Assembly: GCA_944390735.1 (NCBI GenBank)
Contig: CALXRL010000057.1
Location: 1 to 64,000, forward strand
DNA: 64,000 nt
DNA from: an uncultured Victivallales bacterium
GTDB lineage: Bacteria; Verrucomicrobiota; Lentisphaeria; Victivallales; UBA1829
Direction: 5' to 3'
A program made the position numbers and the translations under genes. The notes beneath the pieces were generated by a model. The model did no database searches. It was not told the DNA's origin and worked only from the letters and a program-made list of their open reading frames with translations. Of this stretch, positions 51,226-60,511 are shown piece after piece (position 1 is the stretch's first letter; every line of letters begins with the position of its first letter).

Positions 51226-53160
51226 TCAGAAAATTCCCGATCCCCCTTCCAGATCCGCGAACCAGACCGCGGCGGAGGCGTCGGACGGCATGCGCCAGTC
51301 CCCGCGCGGCGAAAGACTGATCGTCCCCACCTTGGGCCCGTCCGGCATGCAGCTCCGTTTGAACTGCTGACTGAAAAACCGGCGCAGAAACGTTTTCAGG
51401 AACTGCCGGAGCTTCTCCTCGGAATAGGTCTCCCCGAACGCGGCTTTCGCCAGGAAAAGAAGTTTTTCCGGAGACGCGCCGTATTTGAGAAAGTGGTACA
51501 GGAAGAAATCATGAATCTCGTACGGACCGATGATGTCCTCGGTCTTCTGACGGATGGTCCCGTCCTTCTCCGCGGGCAGCAGCTCCGGACTCACGGGCGT
51601 GTCAATGATGTCCTGAAGAATCCGCCGGATGTTTTCCGACGAGTTGTCCCCCACCCAGCCGATCACATACCGGATCAGCGTCTTGGGAACGGAACAGTTC
51701 ACGCTGTACATGGAAATATGGTCGCCATTGTAGGTGCACCATCCCATTGCCGACTCGGAAAGATCTCCGGTCCCGACGGCGATGCCGTTTTCCTTGTTTG
51801 CCAGATCCAGCAGAATCTGCGTGCGTTCCCGCGCCTGCGAATTCTCATAGACCACATTGTGATTTTCCGGATCGTGCCCGATGGAGCGGAAATGCTCCAG
51901 ACACGCCTCCCGAATGCCGATCTCCCGCAGAGTCGTGCCCAGTTCCCGGCAGAGTCCGACGGCATTGTTGTATGTGCGGTCCGTGGTTCCGAACCCGGGC
52001 ATCGTCACCGCGATCACATCCGAGGGCGGACGGTTCAGCAGTTTGAGTGTGTTCACGCAGACCAGCAGCGCCAAAGTGGAATCAAGTCCCCCGGAAATTC
52101 CCAGCACCAGACGGGAGGCGCAGGTGTGTTCGATCCGCTTGGCAAGTCCCGCGGACTGAATCGAAAAGATCTCCCGGCAGCGGACGTCGCGCGACGCCCC
52201 GTCGGAGGGGACAAACGGACGCGGCGCAATCCGCCGTTTCAGAATCCGGACCTCCGGCGTCGGATTCGCGGAAACGGTCCGGAACCCGCGGACGGGCGAC
52301 ATCTCCGCGCCCGCTCCATACGGACTGTCGGACAGACGCGCCGCTCCGATCCTCTGCAAATCCACATCCGCCGTATGAATCTCGCCCGAGCGGCCGAACC
52401 GGTCGGAATCCAGAAGGACCGCGCCGTTCTCGGCCACAATCGCATGGCCTCCGCAGACGGTGTCGGTCGTCGATTCATGCACGCCGGAGGAGACATACGC
52501 ATATGCCGCCACACACCGCGCGCTCTGCATCCGCACCAGATCCCTCCGGTACTCCGCCTTCCCCACCAGTTCATTGCTGGCGGAAGGATTCAGAAGCAGA
52601 GTCGCTCCGTTCAGCGCCAGATAGGAGCTCGGCGGAATCGTCGTCCAGAGATCCTCGCAGATTTCAATGCCGATGCGCACCTCCGGCGACACCTCGAAAA
52701 TCAGATCCGTTCCAAACGGAACTTTCCGAAACCCCGCAAAATCCGTCTCCTCGTTCCGGATGCCGAATCCGGAGGAGAAGTAGCGTTTCTCGTAAAACTC
52801 CCGATAGTTCGGAAGATTGGATTTCGGGACAATCCCCAGAAGCGCCCCGTCCTGCAGAACCAGAGCGGCATTGAACAGCCGGCTCCGCCAGCGGACCGGC
52901 GCTCCGATCACATACAGCGTTCCCGGCGTGCACTGTTCCGAAAGGGTCCGGACCGCCTTTTCCGCGGCATCCAGCAGCACGGAACTGTGAAACAGATCCC
53001 CGCAGGAGTATGCCGTCACGGCCAGCTCCGGGAAGAGCACCACCGCGGCCTCCTTCAACTCCGGATCGCGCATCTGCGCTGCGATCCGCTCCACATTGTA
53101 CGACACATCCGCAACCTTCAGCTGCGGCACACAGGCGGCAATCCGATAAAATCCATACAT
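51226..53160 (-). CDS. nadE: Glutamine-hydrolysing NAD+ synthase
   Basis: It makes NAD from deamido-NAD, ATP and glutamine. The ~644-aa protein has an N-terminal nitrilase-type glutaminase domain (Glu in FPELAVTAYSCGDLF, Lys in PKSNLPNYREFYE, Cys in GIEICEDLW) and a C-terminal synthetase domain with the PP-loop LGISGGLDSTLALL. These are the parts of the large glutamine-dependent NadE. The ATG at 53160 is taken; a GTG at 53169 with AGAGG close by is an alternative. A minus-strand promoter (53211-53238) precedes it. Neighbours are not functionally related. Confidence 0.93.
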   Translation of the reverse strand: MYGFYRIAACVPQLKVADVSYNVERIAAQMRDPELKEAAVVLFPELAVTAYSCGDLFHSSVLLDAAEKAVRTLSEQCTPGTLYVIGAPVRWRSRLFNAALVLQDGALLGIVPKSNLPNYREFYEKRYFSSGFGIRNEETDFAGFRKVPFGTDLIFEVSPEVRIGIEICEDLWTTIPPSSYLALNGATLLLNPSASNELVGKAEYRRDLVRMQSARCVAAYAYVSSGVHESTTDTVCGGHAIVAENGAVLLDSDRFGRSGEIHTADVDLQRIGAARLSDSPYGAGAEMSPVRGFRTVSANPTPEVRILKRRIAPRPFVPSDGASRDVRCREIFSIQSAGLAKRIEHTCASRLVLGISGGLDSTLALLVCVNTLKLLNRPPSDVIAVTMPGFGTTDRTYNNAVGLCRELGTTLREIGIREACLEHFRSIGHDPENHNVVYENSQARERTQILLDLANKENGIAVGTGDLSESAMGWCTYNGDHISMYSVNCSVPKTLIRYVIGWVGDNSSENIRRILQDIIDTPVSPELLPAEKDGTIRQKTEDIIGPYEIHDFFLYHFLKYGASPEKLLFLAKAAFGETYSEEKLRQFLKTFLRRFFSQQFKRSCMPDGPKVGTISLSPRGDWRMPSDASAAVWFADLEGGSGIF

Positions 53161-53210
53161 CTTGTTCACGCACCTCTCTCTGGAAAACAGACGGTTGTTT
53201 CACGGGAATA

Positions 53211-53238
53211 ATATTACCCGGAATGCGGGAAAAATCAA
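53211..53238 (-). promoter_or_regulatory. Likely promoter of nadE
   Basis: On the minus strand TTGATT (53233-53238), 16 bp, TAATAT (53211-53216), about 50 bp before the ATG. Confidence 0.5.
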
Positions 53239-53328
53239 GAGGATCTTCCGGAAACTTCCCCCTTTTGCCATCCCCTCCGACGGTCAGGAGACACGGCGGA
53301 AAGCCGGGATCTTTCCTCCGCCCGCCGC

Positions 53329-53357
53329 TTGACTTTTTCCCTCTGTCACTGTATAGT
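53329..53357 (+). promoter_or_regulatory. Likely promoter of the acyltransferase gene
   Basis: TTGACT (53329-53334), 17 bp, TATAGT (53352-53357), about 38 bp before the ATG at 53396. One of the best promoters in the window. Confidence 0.7.
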
Positions 53358-53395
53358 TAGGTTTCTAAATCATTCAGAATTGCCAAGGATTGGAC

Positions 53396-54319
53396 ATGGC
53401 GAAAAAAACAACTCCGAAATGGCTGATTTATCTGGAGTACGTTCCGTTTTTTCTCCTGTATAAATTCATGCACATGGTCTCTCTGAAGACGGCATACCAG
53501 CTTTCCGCGTTCCTGATCGGACTGCTCTTCTACGTGGACATCCGGCACCGGAGAAGAACGATTTCCCATCTTCTTCACGCGGGCGTCGTTCCGGGGAGAA
53601 AGGAGGCCTGGCGCCTGGCGAAAAAGACCTTCCTCGAATTCAGCAAACTGCTGGTGGAAGTGGTGAAGATGGATCAGTGCTATGACCTTTCCAAAATCCG
53701 GGTGGTCGGTCCGGAAAAAACGGTGGATGCGGTTCTCTCGCGAAAGCATCCCAACCGGAACGTCATCATTGTAACGGCGCACTACGGCAACTGGGAAGTG
53801 GCGGGAACCGCCTTTTCGGAATACTCCGGTGTCCGGATGCTCTCCATCATGCGTCCGTTCGACAATCCGCTGGTCGGAGAACTGATCCTGGCGCACCGCA
53901 GAAGCAAAATGCATGAACTGGTCGACAAGCACGGAAGCATCCGCCCCGTCCTCAAAGCGCTTCAGCAGGGACGGAACGTTTCCATTCTGATCGATCAGCA
54001 CGCCTCCCATCAGGAAGGGGTGGAAAACCGCTTCTTCGGGCATCCCTGCCGGACGCATATGACTCCCGCTCTGCTCCATTTGAAAACGGGAATTCCGATC
54101 CTGCCGGAAATCACCCGGCGCGCCGGGGACAATTTCGAATTCGAACTCGTCGTGGGCGATCTGATCGAGTACCGTCCCACCGGCGACAAGGAAAACGATG
54201 TCCGCGCCATCACCCAGCTCTGCACCACGGCGCTCGAACGCCTCATTGCCGAACAGCCGGAACAGTGGATGTGGGCCGCCAGGCGGTGGCTCGACATCGA
54301 CCGGAATCACAAAAAATAA
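53396..54319 (+). CDS. Lipid A biosynthesis lauroyl/myristoyl acyltransferase family (LpxL/HtrB-like)
   Basis: The family adds secondary acyl chains to lipid A at the inner membrane. The 307-aa protein has one hydrophobic N-terminal segment (YVPFFLLYKFMHMV, then AFLIGLLFYVD), the catalytic HX4E motif HYGNWE (His129-Glu134), a conserved IDQH segment, FFGHPCRT, and PEQWMWAARRW near the end, as in LpxL and related enzymes. The ATG at 53396 follows AAGGA; a TTG at 53390 is in frame. LpxA and an MsbA-type exporter are 6-8 kb away, supporting lipid A synthesis. Confidence 0.87.
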   Translation: MAKKTTPKWLIYLEYVPFFLLYKFMHMVSLKTAYQLSAFLIGLLFYVDIRHRRRTISHLLHAGVVPGRKEAWRLAKKTFLEFSKLLVEVVKMDQCYDLSKIRVVGPEKTVDAVLSRKHPNRNVIIVTAHYGNWEVAGTAFSEYSGVRMLSIMRPFDNPLVGELILAHRRSKMHELVDKHGSIRPVLKALQQGRNVSILIDQHASHQEGVENRFFGHPCRTHMTPALLHLKTGIPILPEITRRAGDNFEFELVVGDLIEYRPTGDKENDVRAITQLCTTALERLIAEQPEQWMWAARRWLDIDRNHKK

Positions 54320-54479
54320 CCCGTTTCCTCCCTCCGGAACCGAAGGAGACCCCTTCAAAGCGGTCTCCCCCGGATTAGTCATCATTCCGGTACTTCCCAA
54401 AAGGGATTCCGACAGCGGGGGACGATTTCACCAGGTCGCCGGATTCTCCGCACTCGGAGAAACCGTGCCGCGCGGATCA

Positions 54480-54718
54480 TCATAATAGGTGAGACTGCTC
54501 GGAAAATTCATTCCGGTCGTCATAATCCAGGCAATCGGATGCAGAAACCACTCCGAACAGCTTCCGATGGGAAGCGCAGGTTGTCCGGTTTGCCGATTCC
54601 CGAGCCTTCTGAAGAGCCGGAAGAAGAATCGAACATAGAATTACAATGATTGTAATCACAATCAGAAATTCTGACAATGTAAACAGTTTTCGACTTCGGC
54701 CGTTTTTTTCTTTCTCAT
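54480..54718 (-). pseudogene. Degraded pseudopilin gene (frameshift and truncation)
   Basis: An ATG at 54718 with AAAGGA upstream opens MRKKK, then hits a frameshift in a run of seven A. Adding one A restores RSRKLFTLSEFLIVITIIVI, a prepilin signal with the helix, and then ALQKARESANRTTCASHRK. The frame ends after about 72 codons where relatives run to ~250, so the C-terminal part is lost. It follows the decayed regulator by 13 bp, the same order as LacI-pseudopilin at 8568-10365. Confidence 0.8.
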
Positions 54719-54731
54719 CGTTATGGTCCTT

Positions 54732-55577
54732 TCATTTGAATCGTTGCGTTCCGGCTTTGGCAAAGACTCTTTCCCGGGGACGGGATGCGTCTGCGAGACG
54801 TTTTTTCAAAAGATTCGCTCCGGCTTCCGCCATGGCGGTGATGTCGCGCGCAAGGGAGATTCCCTGGGAATCGACAGGAAAGGCATTGTAATGTTCCAGC
54901 ACAACCAAGCGGCACCGCGTTTCCAGTCCCAAACGCCGGAGCCGCAGATGCGCAGCCGGAAAATCCGTTCCGTGAACGGCCAGCACATCGGGCGGAGGAT
55001 TGTTTTTCAGCCAGAATTCGATCTCCGCAAGATCGCCTCGGAGATTGGTCCCGGAAAAATCCGGCTGACTCTTCCGAATTCCGGCGGCGACCTGAACCGG
55101 CGCCGTCCGGCGCGGTCAGAGCAGAGCGTTCCCATGCGAGTCGACCTCCTCCTTGACGATTGCCTCCTCGGAAATCCCGGAGAGCAGAACTTTGTGAAGC
55201 GCCCCGACTTCCAGCGCCGCGAGTCCCACAGCCGTATCGAGCGCCCAGTCGCTCGCCAGATAAAAAAAATTGTTTTCCTCCCCCATCGGAATCCCCACCA
55301 GCCTGGCGGAGGGAAGAAGTTCGGAAAAACGGTTCCAGCCCCTGGAACAGGGAAACGTTCCGATTCCTCTCCGGGTCTCGAGATTCCCCCCGCCTGAATC
55401 AGCTTTTCCAGCGCCTGGCGATCAGCGCGCGGGGAATCGGAAAACGAGCCGCCAGCACCCGCGAGGATTCCATCGGAACAGAACCGCGGCTTCTCCGGTA
55501 GATCAGATTTATCGCATCGTTCCGGATCTTCAGGATATCCTGCGGATCTTTCCCCCGCGTCGCTGAAGATTTCCCAT
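54732..55577 (-). pseudogene. Degraded GntR/LacI-type regulator gene
   Basis: Starting from an ATG at 55577 with AAGGAC upstream, a GntR-type winged helix (VLAARFPIPRALIARR, then ALEKLIQAGGI and RRGIGTF) is followed by a LacI-type sensor domain (LVGIPMGEENNFFYLASDW, then VLAVHGTDFPAA). The reading frame must change about three times, near a G-run and between the pieces just listed, and there is an in-frame TGA after HGNALL (55116). It is a clear pseudogene of an AraR-like regulator, with the pseudopilin remnant right behind it. Confidence 0.82.
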
Positions 55578-55669
55578 CCCTGTCCTTTTTTATAAAACCA
55601 TGAAAACCCACCTTCCGGCAATCATTGTACAACTTTCCGGAAAAAAGCATGAGAGGGAACGGAAAAAAC

Positions 55670-55697
55670 TTGAATATTTCAAAGACTCCTTTATATT
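55670..55697 (+). promoter_or_regulatory. Likely promoter of the MurC-type ligase gene
   Basis: TTGAAT (55670-55675), 16 bp, TATATT (55692-55697). It implies a leader of about 190 nt. The rest of the gap 55578-55893 shows only a small GC-rich hairpin after the promoter. Confidence 0.6.
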
Positions 55698-55893
55698 GAC
55701 GCGGCGGAAAAACTCCGCTCGGGACAGAATCCGGAATCCGACCGCTGACGCGGGAAAAGCGCATTCGGCGGGACGATGGAATCCGAGGGCGGCTTCTGCG
55801 GGGACGGCCTGCAAAAAATGAAGTCGCCAGAAAACGTTTTTTCAAAGAAAAAGGATCAGCCGCAACCTCGTTGCGGAAGGCGGTGCATGGCGG

Positions 55894-57261
55894 ATGAGAA
55901 ACAAGTTTCACTGGCAGCAATTCAAAGAGAGCGGCGGACAAATTCATTTTATCGGATGCGCCGGAGCCGGCACTCAGCCGCTGGCCTCCATCTTTCTGGA
56001 TCTGGGGTTTTCCTGCTCCGGATCCGATCTGGTGGAAAACGAAAGGACCGGACAGCTCCGGAAACGGGGCATGACCGTTCATCTCGGCCATAACCGTGCC
56101 AATCTTCCGTCGGAAGGCCGTCCTCTCGTGGTGGTGCACACCTCCGCGGCAGGCGAAGACAATCCGGAACTGGCGGAAGCGCGGAGGCGCGGAGCGCTGA
56201 TTCTGCGCCGGGGAGAAGCGCTCGCATGGCTCGGAACCCTGTTTCCGCACACCATCGCGGTCGCGGGATCGCATGGCAAGACGTCCGTCACCGCGCTGAT
56301 TACCCACGCCTTGAAAAAACTGGGACGGAATCCGGGATATCTCATCGGGGGAACCGTCTGCGGATGGCCCCTTTCCGGTTCCGCGGGAAACAAGGAACTT
56401 TTTGTGACGGAAGTCGATGAAAGCGACTCCACCCATGCCCTGTTTCACGCCGGAATCGCCGTGGTCACCAACATTGAGGACGATCACAGCTGGAGCGTCG
56501 GCGGCGAGCAGGCGCTTTTTGAAAGTTTCAGGGTCTTCGCCGCCCGGGCGGAACGGCTTGTCTGCGTTCCCGGACCGAACCCGGACCGTCTGTTTCAGCC
56601 GTTCCGGGAGAAGACCGTTTCCGTTCCGGATGACATCGACCTTCTGCGTCCCTGGCCCTCCGCCTGGGGCGGTTTCCAGAGACGGAATGCCGTGACCGCC
56701 TTCACGGCGGTTCAAACCTTCTGCGCCGGAACAGCATCCGATGCGGAGATTGCCGGAGCCATTCTCACATTTCCCGGAGTCGAACGGAGAATGTCGATCC
56801 GCTTCGACAACGGCGATTCCCGCATCGTGGAGGATTACGCGCATCACCCCACGGAACTGAAGGCATCCCTGGAGGCTCTGAAAGAGACGAATCCGGGAAG
56901 ACGTCTTGTCGTGATTTTTCAGCCGCACCGCTTTGCCCGTCTCCAGCGCTACCTTCCGGAATTTGCCTCGCTGCTGGCGCAATGGGGCGATCTGGTGATT
57001 CTCCCGCCGGTTTTTGCCGCGTGGACCGATCGCTCGGAGGTGGATTCCCATACGCTCGCCGACCGGATCGGCAGCAAAGCGCACGCCTGGGAAGGCAGCT
57101 GGGACGATCTGGCCTGCCGAACCGCCGCAATGCTCCGCAAAGGAGACCTGATCGCGGTCATCGGAGCTGGCGATGTGAAAGAGATCATTCCCCCTCTGGA
57201 AGAAGCCATCCTCCGGAAAGCCGGTTCGGAAACGCCGCCCCGGATGGAGCGGCAGACCTGA
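55894..57261 (+). CDS. UDP-N-acetylmuramate-L-alanine ligase family protein (MurC/Mpl type)
   Basis: The family joins an amino acid or recycled peptide to UDP-MurNAc in peptidoglycan synthesis. The 455-aa protein has the N-terminal UDP-binding glycine-rich loop HFIGCAGAGTQPLA (18-31), the P-loop GSHGKTS (125-131), the metal-binding EVDESD, NIEDDH and the C-terminal VEDYAHHPTEL segment, which is diagnostic of the family. The ribosome site is weak (GGCGG close to the ATG). MurC and the recycling enzyme Mpl are hard to separate by eye; no other mur or dcw genes are next to it. Confidence 0.85.
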   Translation: MRNKFHWQQFKESGGQIHFIGCAGAGTQPLASIFLDLGFSCSGSDLVENERTGQLRKRGMTVHLGHNRANLPSEGRPLVVVHTSAAGEDNPELAEARRRGALILRRGEALAWLGTLFPHTIAVAGSHGKTSVTALITHALKKLGRNPGYLIGGTVCGWPLSGSAGNKELFVTEVDESDSTHALFHAGIAVVTNIEDDHSWSVGGEQALFESFRVFAARAERLVCVPGPNPDRLFQPFREKTVSVPDDIDLLRPWPSAWGGFQRRNAVTAFTAVQTFCAGTASDAEIAGAILTFPGVERRMSIRFDNGDSRIVEDYAHHPTELKASLEALKETNPGRRLVVIFQPHRFARLQRYLPEFASLLAQWGDLVILPPVFAAWTDRSEVDSHTLADRIGSKAHAWEGSWDDLACRTAAMLRKGDLIAVIGAGDVKEIIPPLEEAILRKAGSETPPRMERQT

Positions 57262-57263
57262 GA

Positions 57264-58145
57264 TCACTTCCCGCGTTCTTCCTTCTTTCCGCCAAAGGGA
57301 AGAAGATTTTTCAGGTCCTTGACCACGCCGCGGGTATCGTTGAGAATTTTCTCGCCGGCTGCGGCGGTGGAATTAAGCAGATTCTGTCCGGCATCGGTCA
57401 GACTTTTCAGGGAGGGCAGCGCCTCTCCGACGGACTGAAGCACGCCAAGAGTCAGTTTGTTGAGGATCACGACACTGAGATCCAGCGGAGTGATCCCCTC
57501 CTCATCCTGACCGAGCCCCTCCAGGACGATGGGCACGACGGGAATCGGAGCCGAAGAGGAGGGAACCCCCGGCACGGACGCCACGATATTCACATAGATG
57601 TCGGTCAGACTGAGTTTGTCGATCTGCAGCCGCTGAGCCTCGGTTTTCTGCGCTTCAACTTCCGCTTCGGAACGGGAATCCTCGAATTCGCCGTTCGGAG
57701 AAACATCCTTGTCTCCGGCGAGTTTCTCCGTAAAGGCCTCGATGTTCTTGTTCAGCTGCGAGAGATTGTTGGAGAGCAGATTCGACGAGGGTTCGAAATA
57801 CACATCCACCCCGTTCAGCGTGAATTCGCGGATAATCAGTTTCGGCTGAGTCAGAGAGGACGGTTCCACCTGGATCTTGAGTTTTTTCAGCGTGAAGGCG
57901 CGATCGTTCCGATACCCTTCCGGATTGCCGATGAACACATCGCTGATGGCGACCGTTCCCGTGAAGAGATTGATGAAAACGCCGGACACCTTGACCTCCG
58001 CGCCCAGTGCTTTGGGTCCGATGGTCTGCACGGCGGCCTTGACGATTGATCCCAGCGTCAGCACCACAATCACCAGGGCGATGACAAGGATTCCGACCAC
58101 AGTTCCGGCAATGAGGCAGATTTTCTTTTTCTTTTTTGCATCCAT
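57264..58145 (-). CDS. AsmA-like membrane-anchored protein
   Basis: A 293-aa protein. A Lys-rich start (MDAKKKKK) and one long helix (LIAGTVVGILVIALVIVVLTLG) anchor it in the inner membrane. The rest faces the periplasm with an AsmA/DUF748-like pattern near residues 40-130 (VSGVFINLFTGTVAISDVFIGNPEG, then LKIQVEPSSL, LIIREFTLNGVDVYFE). A helical region (LSQLNKNIEAF) and a Lys/Glu tail follow. AsmA-like proteins affect lipid transport and the outer membrane; the role here is inferred. The ATG at 58145 follows AAAGGAA; a longer frame runs to 58493 through the promoter and the BipA start. It is convergent with the MurC-type gene and divergent from BipA. Confidence 0.72.
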   Translation of the reverse strand: MDAKKKKKICLIAGTVVGILVIALVIVVLTLGSIVKAAVQTIGPKALGAEVKVSGVFINLFTGTVAISDVFIGNPEGYRNDRAFTLKKLKIQVEPSSLTQPKLIIREFTLNGVDVYFEPSSNLLSNNLSQLNKNIEAFTEKLAGDKDVSPNGEFEDSRSEAEVEAQKTEAQRLQIDKLSLTDIYVNIVASVPGVPSSSAPIPVVPIVLEGLGQDEEGITPLDLSVVILNKLTLGVLQSVGEALPSLKSLTDAGQNLLNSTAAAGEKILNDTRGVVKDLKNLLPFGGKKEERGK

Positions 58146-58202
58146 CCTGAATGTTCCTTTCCGGCAGCATTGAAATTGAGAAAAACGAAAGATATCCGCT
58201 CT

Positions 58203-58230
58203 ACTATATTGCAAAATTATGGGAAAACAA
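58203..58230 (-). promoter_or_regulatory. Likely promoter of the AsmA-like gene
   Basis: On the minus strand TTGTTT (58225-58230), 16 bp, TATAGT (58203-58208), 58 bp before the ATG. Confidence 0.55.
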
Positions 58231-58305
58231 CTGGAAAAATAAAAAAAAGAAGTTAAATTATATGGTTTAAAATCGTTCACAAAACTTTTACACAAGAATG
58301 ACCAA

Positions 58306-60117
58306 ATGCAGAACATCAGAAACATCGCAATCATCGCCCACGTCGACCACGGCAAGACGACTCTGGTTGACGAAATCATCAAACAGTCCAAACTGTTCCG
58401 CGAAAACCAGGAAATGCACGAATGTTTTCTGGACAACAACGATATTGAACGCGAACGCGGGATCACCATCCTCGCCAAGAATATCAGCGTCAACTACAAA
58501 GGCGTGAAGATCAATATCATCGACACCCCGGGTCACAGCGACTTCGGCGGACAGGTCGAGCGTGTGCTCAACATGGCCGACGGCGTCATTCTTCTTGTGG
58601 ATTCCGCGGAGGGCCCCCTTCCCCAAACCCGTTTCGTCCTGGACAAGGCCCTCAAGCTCAAGCTCAAACCGATTGTGGTCATCAACAAAATCGACCGGCC
58701 CGACGCCCGCCCGAACGAGGTGCACAACGCAATCTTCGATCTTTTCATTGATCTGGACGCCACCGAGGAGCAGCTGGACTTCCCCCTGCTCTACGCCAGC
58801 GGACGCAACGGATGGGCAACCACGGATCTGGAACACGGAAAACGGGATTCCATCCTGCCGCTGATGGATGCGATCATCGAACAGATTCCGCCGCCGCCTT
58901 ACAACGAGGGCCCCCTTCAGATGCAGATCACGACGCTGGATTACAACGACTACGTCGGACGAATCGGCATCGGACGCGTGCACCGGGGAACGCTGGAGGC
59001 AAACAAGCCGATCGCCGTAGTCAAACGCGACGGAACCGTGGTGCCGGCCTCTCTGAAACAGATTTTCACATTTGAAGGAATCGGCCGCAGACAGGTCGAC
59101 AAGGTGGAATGCGGAGACCTCTGCGCCGTTGTGGGCATCGAAGGAATCGACATCAGCGACACCGTCACCGACGCCAACACGCCGGAAGGACTGCCGCCGA
59201 TCGCCATCGACGAGCCCACCATCTCCATGATGTTCCGCGTCAACGACTCGCCTCTCTTCGGCAGGGAGGGAAAATTCATCAGCAGCCGTCACATCCGCGA
59301 GCGCCTTCTGAAGGAGGCGGAACGCGACGTGGCGCTGCGCGTGGAGGAGCTCGGCGACTGTTTCAAGGTCAGCGGCCGCGGAGTTCTGCACATTGCCATC
59401 CTCATCGAAAACATGCGCAGAGAGGGATATGAACTCACCATCACGCAGCCGCACGTGATCTACAAGGAGATCGACGGGCAGAAGTGCGAGCCGATCGAAG
59501 AGCTGACCGTGGACGTTCCCGACGGCGCGGCCGGAAAGGTCATTGAACTTGTCGGCGTCCGCCGGGGAGAGATGACCAAAATGGAACAGCATCTCAGCCG
59601 TCAGCTTCTGGAGTTCACCATTCCGACGCGCGGACTGATCGGGCTGCGGAGCAAAGTCATGACGGCGACCGCGGGCGAAGCGATCATGTCGCACCGTTTT
59701 CTGAAATACGCTCCGGTGCGCGGCGACATTCCGCAGCGTCAGAACGGCGTGCTCATCAGCATGGGAGCGGGCAAGGCGATCCCCTATGCCATCGACGGGC
59801 TTCAGCAGCGGGGAACCTTCTTCATTGAACCCGGCGTGGACACCTATGAGGGGATGATCCTCGGGGAGCACTGCAAGGAAGGGGATCTGGATGTCAACGT
59901 GCAGCGGGAAAAGCATCTTTCCAACATGCGGGCGGCAGGCTCCGACCGCAATCTCAAAATTGCGCCGGCACAGAAAATGAGTCTTGAAGAGGCGCTCGAA
60001 TATATCGCCGACGACGAGTATGTGGAGGTGACGCCCAAGAACATCCGTCTCCGGAAAAAACTTCTCACCGAGCTTGAACGCCGGCGCAGCCGGAATGCCA
60101 AGCTCAAAGCGGAGTAA
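58306..60117 (+). CDS. typA: Translational GTPase TypA/BipA
   Basis: The ribosome-associated GTPase helps 50S assembly and stress adaptation. The 603-aa protein has the G1 loop AHVDHGKTT (11-19), switch I ITILAKN, G3 [11 protein letters not shown]4 [10 protein letters not shown], then EF-G-like domains II, III and V and the BipA-specific C-terminal domain with [20 protein letters not shown]. It is of full length. No good Shine-Dalgarno is seen before the ATG at 58306, only a CACAAGAATG run, so the start rests on the match to family N-termini. It is divergent from the AsmA-like gene. Confidence 0.96.
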   Translation: MQNIRNIAIIAHVDHGKTTLVDEIIKQSKLFRENQEMHECFLDNNDIERERGITILAKNISVNYKGVKINIIDTPGHSDFGGQVERVLNMADGVILLVDSAEGPLPQTRFVLDKALKLKLKPIVVINKIDRPDARPNEVHNAIFDLFIDLDATEEQLDFPLLYASGRNGWATTDLEHGKRDSILPLMDAIIEQIPPPPYNEGPLQMQITTLDYNDYVGRIGIGRVHRGTLEANKPIAVVKRDGTVVPASLKQIFTFEGIGRRQVDKVECGDLCAVVGIEGIDISDTVTDANTPEGLPPIAIDEPTISMMFRVNDSPLFGREGKFISSRHIRERLLKEAERDVALRVEELGDCFKVSGRGVLHIAILIENMRREGYELTITQPHVIYKEIDGQKCEPIEELTVDVPDGAAGKVIELVGVRRGEMTKMEQHLSRQLLEFTIPTRGLIGLRSKVMTATAGEAIMSHRFLKYAPVRGDIPQRQNGVLISMGAGKAIPYAIDGLQQRGTFFIEPGVDTYEGMILGEHCKEGDLDVNVQREKHLSNMRAAGSDRNLKIAPAQKMSLEEALEYIADDEYVEVTPKNIRLRKKLLTELERRRSRNAKLKAE

Positions 60118-60248
60118 GGAGCGTTTTTCCGCGCCGGTTTTCCCCCCGGGAGAGGACGCTTTCCCGACGGCGATTTCCCGGTGCGGAAATTTCGCAGCCG
60201 TTCTCCGTTTTCCGGATCCATTTTCTTCTGTTTTTTTCCTGATCCGGG

Positions 60249-60277
60249 TTGCATTTTCCGCAAAATGCGGATATATT
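60249..60277 (+). promoter_or_regulatory. Likely promoter of the 35-aa basic protein gene
   Basis: TTGCAT (60249-60254), 17 bp, TATATT (60272-60277), 47 bp before the ATG. The spacer has a small CCGCA/TGCGG inverted repeat. Confidence 0.72.
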
Positions 60278-60324
60278 GCCGGATATGCGAAAAACCGTCA
60301 TAAAAAATATTCAAGGAGTTTGAT

Positions 60325-60432
60325 ATGGGACAGCAGTACAACAAAGTGGAAAAGCGCGCACGCCGCAAACGCTACAACGAAAGACTCAAAGCCAGAATCA
60401 AAGCTGCGATCAAGGCGGCAAAGAAAAAATAA
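60325..60432 (+). CDS. Small, very basic protein of 35 aa
   Basis: The reading frame has 35 codons. It starts after AAGGAG (7 nt before the ATG), has a strong promoter and its own terminator, and stops with TAA. The product starts MGQQYNKVEKRARRKR and is about half Lys/Arg with a C-terminal Ala/Lys helix, so it should bind nucleic acid or the ribosome. It lies between typA and lpxA. It resembles short basic proteins seen in the Planctomycetota-Verrucomicrobiota-Lentisphaerota group as far as I recall; I know of no experimental function. Confidence 0.8.
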   Translation: MGQQYNKVEKRARRKRYNERLKARIKAAIKAAKKK

Positions 60433-60438
60433 GTCTTC

Positions 60439-60465
60439 AAGGCGGGAGAACATCCCGCCTTTTTC
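60439..60465 (+). terminator. Rho-independent terminator after the small basic protein gene
   Basis: 9-bp stem AAGGCGGGA/TCCCGCCTT (60439-60447 with 60453-60461), 5-nt loop, then a T-run, 6 bp past the stop. It makes the small gene a separate unit from lpxA, which starts 51 bp later. Confidence 0.88.
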
Positions 60466-60511
60466 GTATCCGATCAACGGTTTTTTTCAGGTTTATTCGA
60501 GGAAGCGAAAC

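Noticed and set aside
54480..55577. Programmed frameshift genes rather than pseudogenes
   Set aside because: Several separate shifts plus an in-frame TGA in one gene, and truncation of the other, are more than a programmed slip explains.
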